From contig OZ014411.1 of the NCBI GenBank assembly GCA_963965975.1, positions 19,186,446 to 19,250,445 on the forward strand: a stretch of DNA of 64,000 nucleotides. Direction: 5' to 3'. The notes under the pieces are model-generated. The model saw nothing but the letters and a program-made list of their open reading frames with translations. It did not search any database and was not told where the DNA came from. Shown here piece by piece: positions 61,401 through 64,000 of this stretch (position 1 is the first letter of the stretch; each line of letters opens with the position of its first letter). The position numbers and the translations under genes were made by a program. The stretch is from Xestospongia bergquistia (taxonomy: Eukaryota > Porifera > Demospongiae > Haplosclerida > Petrosiidae).

Positions 61401-64000
61401 TTAGGATGTGTCATCAATGCTACTTCTTTCATAGAAGAGCAGTGAGTACCAAAGTTACAAAAGCTAACATTACTGAGTTTAGTGAGGCCTTTGATTGCAG
61501 GATAATTTGGAACATCTGACCATGGGGACTTAGGAAAGTGACCAGGACCTGATGTAAATGAAGACAGAATTATACCCACATGTCCTCTCCAAGGACTTTG
61601 GATGCCTGAATGTGATCTGGCATGATAAGCAATGGTTGGTTTAAAACTGTACTCTGTGCAATTAGTAGCACCAGAATTAATACTGGAAATAATCTCTGAG
61701 TCTTTTATAACAACAGTTTTAGTACTGACTTGATGAGATAGAGAAGCAGGTCCAATTACAGCAGTGAATATGGCAGCATAATTGTTAACAAATGTAGATT
61801 CTGTAACAAAAACACCAGCTTTAGAGTATGAGAAAAGGCCATAGTGATAACAGCTATATATTGTGAAGCCATGGAAAGATGAACACCCACTTTCATCACC
61901 AACAAAGTGACCATCATTGTAACCCACATGAATACCATGTAATGTGGTATGTGCTATGTTGTTTTTCCAGGTAGGACTGAAGTTGGATGATATACAGTTC
62001 TCTCCATTAGTATGGTAACCAGCCTTAGCTCCACCAGCAGCTGAATTTCCAATCAAAACATAGTTGCTGGCTTTAGCAAGTTCATAGTTGGCTGTCCACT
62101 CAGTATTCCAAGGTTCATTACGACCATTATATGTTCCAGGAAATAAAGCTACCACTGCTAGATTTTGAATCAACTGATGGTCACTGCCTGTAATATATAG
62201 AGAGGGTCCTATAGTACGATGGACTACGTTATTTGTGATTGACATTCCTTTAGTCCCAAATACACCAATTCCTGTATTGTAGCCTTTATGAAAACTACAG
62301 CTTTTGACATATGAACTGTTGTCCTTAACTTGACCAATATTAAGAAATGCCAGTGAGTATCTAGGATCAAAACTTTCCACAAAGCCTTCTTGACCACATC
62401 CTTTAAATTCAACTCCTTCTAGTTGAGCTGATCCAGTATATTGTATTGTACCAGAGATGTCAACAAAATAAGTACCAACAAGAACACGACAACCATATGA
62501 TTGCTGATCTGAAACATCAACAGCAGCATTAGGATGTGTTCCTAGAATTTTGATGTTTCGAGAGAGAAGTCCAACTTCAGCACTGATATTGACTGAGCAG
62601 GAGTTTGTGTTGTGAACTCCTCCAAGATGACTATAAGTTAAAGGACTATTAAGACTAAGAGTTAGTCCATCATTACTGATACTAGTAATAGTACGTTCTT
62701 CTGTTTGTCCTGCTTCATAGAAAGTGGATGCAATAACAATTTCTTCTCCTACTTGCCAGTCTACAGCTTGGCTTAATACAACTTGAGTGTCTCCTTCCTT
62801 TGCTGTTTGAGCCAAGAAGGTCCAAGTGGGAGAGCGATCTTTACCATGTAAGCTTAGTTGACCAAACACTCCAATACCTTTAGCACCCAAAACAGGTCCA
62901 AGACTGGGGAGACGATATTCTGGTGAATTTAAGTCACCATTAAGTATAATTGTTAATTGATGTTGAAATGGCATGTCTTCAGACCCAGCAATAAGTCGTC
63001 CATTGTCAATTAAAATCAAGTTTGCCTCTAAAATGTGGTCACGCTCATCTAGAAATTCTAGTCCTCCACAGATAGATAAAGTTTTAACACGAGGCAAAGG
63101 AACATCAACCAGAATATATAAACTACAGTTAATGTACACATCTGTATCATTTTGTGGTATCAGTTGATTAGGCCATATAGATTGGTCAGACCAAAGATAG
63201 GTGACATTAGGACGACCTGGAGGTAGAGGGCTTGGTGGCTCAGGTGGAGGAGGTGGAATACAGTTCTCGTAGAAACACCGATAAGATGTAAAGGAAACTG
63301 AAACAATCCTAGAACAGGTTGGGTTACTACCATTTACATAATATGTGACAGATGTCTCATTGTTATTGACATACCAATCTCCTAACTGTGATGACCCACC
63401 AGGTGGTATGACCAAACTGGCATTCTTTTCTTCTTTATTGATCTTTATATAGTCCACACTCTTGTTAAAATCATGTTGTATCCAAAGATAATCAGATGTT
63501 GTAATACCAGAATAAAAAGAGGAATAAGATATGTTATTAAACCTTTCTCCTTCATCCCAATCAAGTTGATATATTTCTTTGATGGGTAATAAAGCCATGT
63601 AGCCAGGTCCAAATAGAAGTCGTTTGAACACATATTCTAATTGAAGAATACCATGTTGACTGGTGACATTAAGATTTCTTGTTGTGAGAGATGATGGAGT
63701 AGTGTTAGTGAGAACAAAACGAGCAAAGTGGATTTCATCATCACAAACACTTCCTCTGACAGCTCCAAAACTTGAAGCAGAGTGATTACTACAATGAGGA
63801 GAAGGTAAAATAGTAGAAGTAGGTAAAAGAGCTCCTCCAACATTGCCAGTTAGTGTACCATCCATATCTCTGAAGACTTGTTCATGTTCCCATTTCCAAG
63901 TTGCAATATTAGGACTGTTATCAAACACTATTTTCTCAAACCTAGTTTCAAATCCTCCTTGTTTTGCTCCACAATGTGAACAAGCTTGTAGCGTGTAACA
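58469..64000 (-). CDS. Fibrocystin-L-like (PKHD1L1-type) transmembrane protein, 5' end beyond the window
   Basis: One uninterrupted frame of at least 1,840 codons; it stays open to base 64000, so the start lies outside. Counted from codon 63928: a DMDGTLTG module (about 20-27), a Pro-rich linker (about 225), a G8 domain (about 240-360, WSDQSIWP to VLGAKGIGVFG), a right-handed beta-helix region with PbH1-type repeats (about 480-800), a second DLDGSFTG module (about 905), an MMFVIESLDADTEIRRLSP block with INGPQDHGWCGGYTC, Ig-like or filamin-like repeats (about 1350-1570), a SEA-like juxtamembrane domain, one membrane span (about 1678-1708) and a 110-residue cytoplasmic tail starting RKRRTRGKYEF. 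This matches fibrocystin-L/CEMIP-type surface proteins, which act in adhesion or carbohydrate binding. The tail has seven tyrosines, an ITIM-like VEYDKI and a class I PDZ-type C-terminus TNL. It lacks introns here, unlike its split neighbours and the many-exon vertebrate genes. Confidence 0.9.
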   Translation of the reverse strand, partial: CYTLQACSHCGAKQGGFETRFEKIVFDNSPNIATWKWEHEQVFRDMDGTLTGNVGGALLPTSTILPSPHCSNHSASSFGAVRGSVCDDEIHFARFVLTNTTPSSLTTRNLNVTSQHGILQLEYVFKRLLFGPGYMALLPIKEIYQLDWDEGERFNNISYSSFYSGITTSDYLWIQHDFNKSVDYIKINKEEKNASLVIPPGGSSQLGDWYVNNNETSVTYYVNGSNPTCSRIVSVSFTSYRCFYENCIPPPPPEPPSPLPPGRPNVTYLWSDQSIWPNQLIPQNDTDVYINCSLYILVDVPLPRVKTLSICGGLEFLDERDHILEANLILIDNGRLIAGSEDMPFQHQLTIILNGDLNSPEYRLPSLGPVLGAKGIGVFGQLSLHGKDRSPTWTFLAQTAKEGDTQVVLSQAVDWQVGEEIVIASTFYEAGQTEERTITSISNDGLTLSLNSPLTYSHLGGVHNTNSCSVNISAEVGLLSRNIKILGTHPNAAVDVSDQQSYGCRVLVGTYFVDISGTIQYTGSAQLEGVEFKGCGQEGFVESFDPRYSLAFLNIGQVKDNSSYVKSCSFHKGYNTGIGVFGTKGMSITNNVVHRTIGPSLYITGSDHQLIQNLAVVALFPGTYNGRNEPWNTEWTANYELAKASNYVLIGNSAAGGAKAGYHTNGENCISSNFSPTWKNNIAHTTLHGIHVGYNDGHFVGDESGCSSFHGFTIYSCYHYGLFSYSKAGVFVTESTFVNNYAAIFTAVIGPASLSHQVSTKTVVIKDSEIISSINSGATNCTEYSFKPTIAYHARSHSGIQSPWRGHVGIILSSFTSGPGHFPKSPWSDVPNYPAIKGLTKLSNVSFCNFGTHCSSMKEVALMTHPKSEDCQHPVWTKGISFLSVNKVSKFFNHNPILGSVNPSDCVDMDCDALKKILIRDLDGSFTGSTGLNSLISKSEFEWDGDRRRGLGDYRIPRTMLATPTGSKIDPGVLYPYKGIYGVNASDCQWEPEWNSYHCTNIDHMMFVIESLDADTEIRRLSPIGVSANGYIDLINGPQDHGWCGGYTCQERISTFYAIVSTGLNYTIGMTSTNPQKTNLYLLNADDSQGLVVAIIYTNPQRLDVYIGTEYIIPTNGYMKDGNLRYERGDNFIPTLSDSHGTNYYDHNTKRLHIVIKGDTPVRIETTQVIQLGIDLPPVTVDEFFEVNLIQNLALLLGITPNRIRIVNVISESGGRKRETARTRVEFEIGAAPSNDTTTPNVNGTDGSYNNQTGSNPQDDTVYKELLNITTRVGEVIQTGELSKNIGYDILDAVVIEPLPIRTDPTQGVRATNVTGGPQPGDNSTANLTTFYDQQLQKEEEERNDTNPVILSIPTRLGIAHLPSAGVEGILLTSPIKVAMYDGAGLVVSTLGVGQPWQLTVSLISKPTGAFLMNSTVNMGNGIAQFSDLLFSHPGTYHLQFDITYPLTANFSLTSSSSVINIQIRQFYLQVISQPPSVTNTTYPFSSTVTAHILDSNTNTVPTNLGWRGRQWFMTAAIILISTGQRYEQDITVNIKQGVAQFEDIHVKSAGSYKIQFSVFTNPASSNNQLPQPIDSNAFVVEEFPFTRFIVTYNNSYNDTVRNYEDEFKSALIAHIQERYRNVLVYNVSLYEGSIIVTFFVTSNSANTLSMFANDIQNISNSNILYFSFRGNNLILSSVQQDPNYPIVVPTEPPTKTSIIEKYFILIIACSAVGGALLLVICLTITVICCQCIRKRRTRGKYEFNKTGSENLYEAHTMHTIYRNSPIFDEDGDYPVFHLVPDDENKGYVMAKNENDYSSFKDLVNEKNQVEYLVSKEVKVGNPVPAFNQMTQDDVEYDKITNL

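Noticed and set aside
1-64000. tRNA, rRNA or other structured RNA genes
   Set aside because: No tRNA A/B box pairs, cloverleaf or rRNA-like sequence was recognised by eye on either strand.

Overview
The window is nuclear DNA of an animal, most likely an early-branching one; a sponge is my best guess, which the sequence does not prove. It is AT-rich. The host genes are split by many GT-AG introns, there are no prokaryote-like operons, and the gene set (a tRNA m1A58 methyltransferase subunit, a CDC25-type RasGEF with talin-head-like modules, a fibrocystin-L-like receptor) is metazoan in character. Gene models were built by hand from splice sites, frame continuity and remembered family motifs. 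No database search was possible.

Region 1, about 1-20,350, is a pile-up of transposons. A decayed PIF/Harbinger element (SANT-like ORF, transposase pieces, coiled-coil ORF) was split by a 4.3-kb pogo/Tigger-like DNA transposon at 927-5262. That element has TA target duplications, unusually long inverted repeats of about 300 bp, and a degraded transposase with a spliced PHD-like exon. Then come a decayed BED-type hAT element with palindromic subterminal repeats (about 7,180-8,900), a Ty3/gypsy integrase scrap (9,630-9,850), a well-bounded TTF-type hAT element with a perfect 8-bp target duplication (10,608-13,358), a gypsy gag scrap on the minus strand (14,760-15,066), and a Ty3/gypsy LTR element with a perfect 5-bp target duplication (15,378-20,344). 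In this last element integrase lies upstream of reverse transcriptase, the order known for the Gmr1 group. All transposon ORFs carry stops, frameshifts or lost catalytic residues.

Region 2, 20,345-23,830, holds decayed minus-strand coding-like sequence, a 1.3-kb trinucleotide-rich minisatellite and one copy of an exact 82-bp duplication.

Region 3 is TRMT6 on the plus strand, 23,831-40,052. Thirteen exons give one 465-codon frame, and the long introns carry small repeats and microsatellites. An intergenic stretch of nearly 4 kb follows.

Region 4 is a plus-strand RasGEF gene, coding from 44,687 to 57,602. Twenty coding exons give one 1,161-codon frame with five ubiquitin-fold modules, at least one closely matching talin F0, placed before RasGEF-N and CDC25 domains.

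Region 5 is a minus-strand fibrocystin-L-like transmembrane receptor at 58,469-64,000. It is a single uninterrupted reading frame running off the right edge, and it converges on the RasGEF gene. The three host genes show no obvious shared pathway. The strongest candidate for something undescribed is the talin-F0-like/RasGEF fusion, followed by the integrase-first gypsy element.
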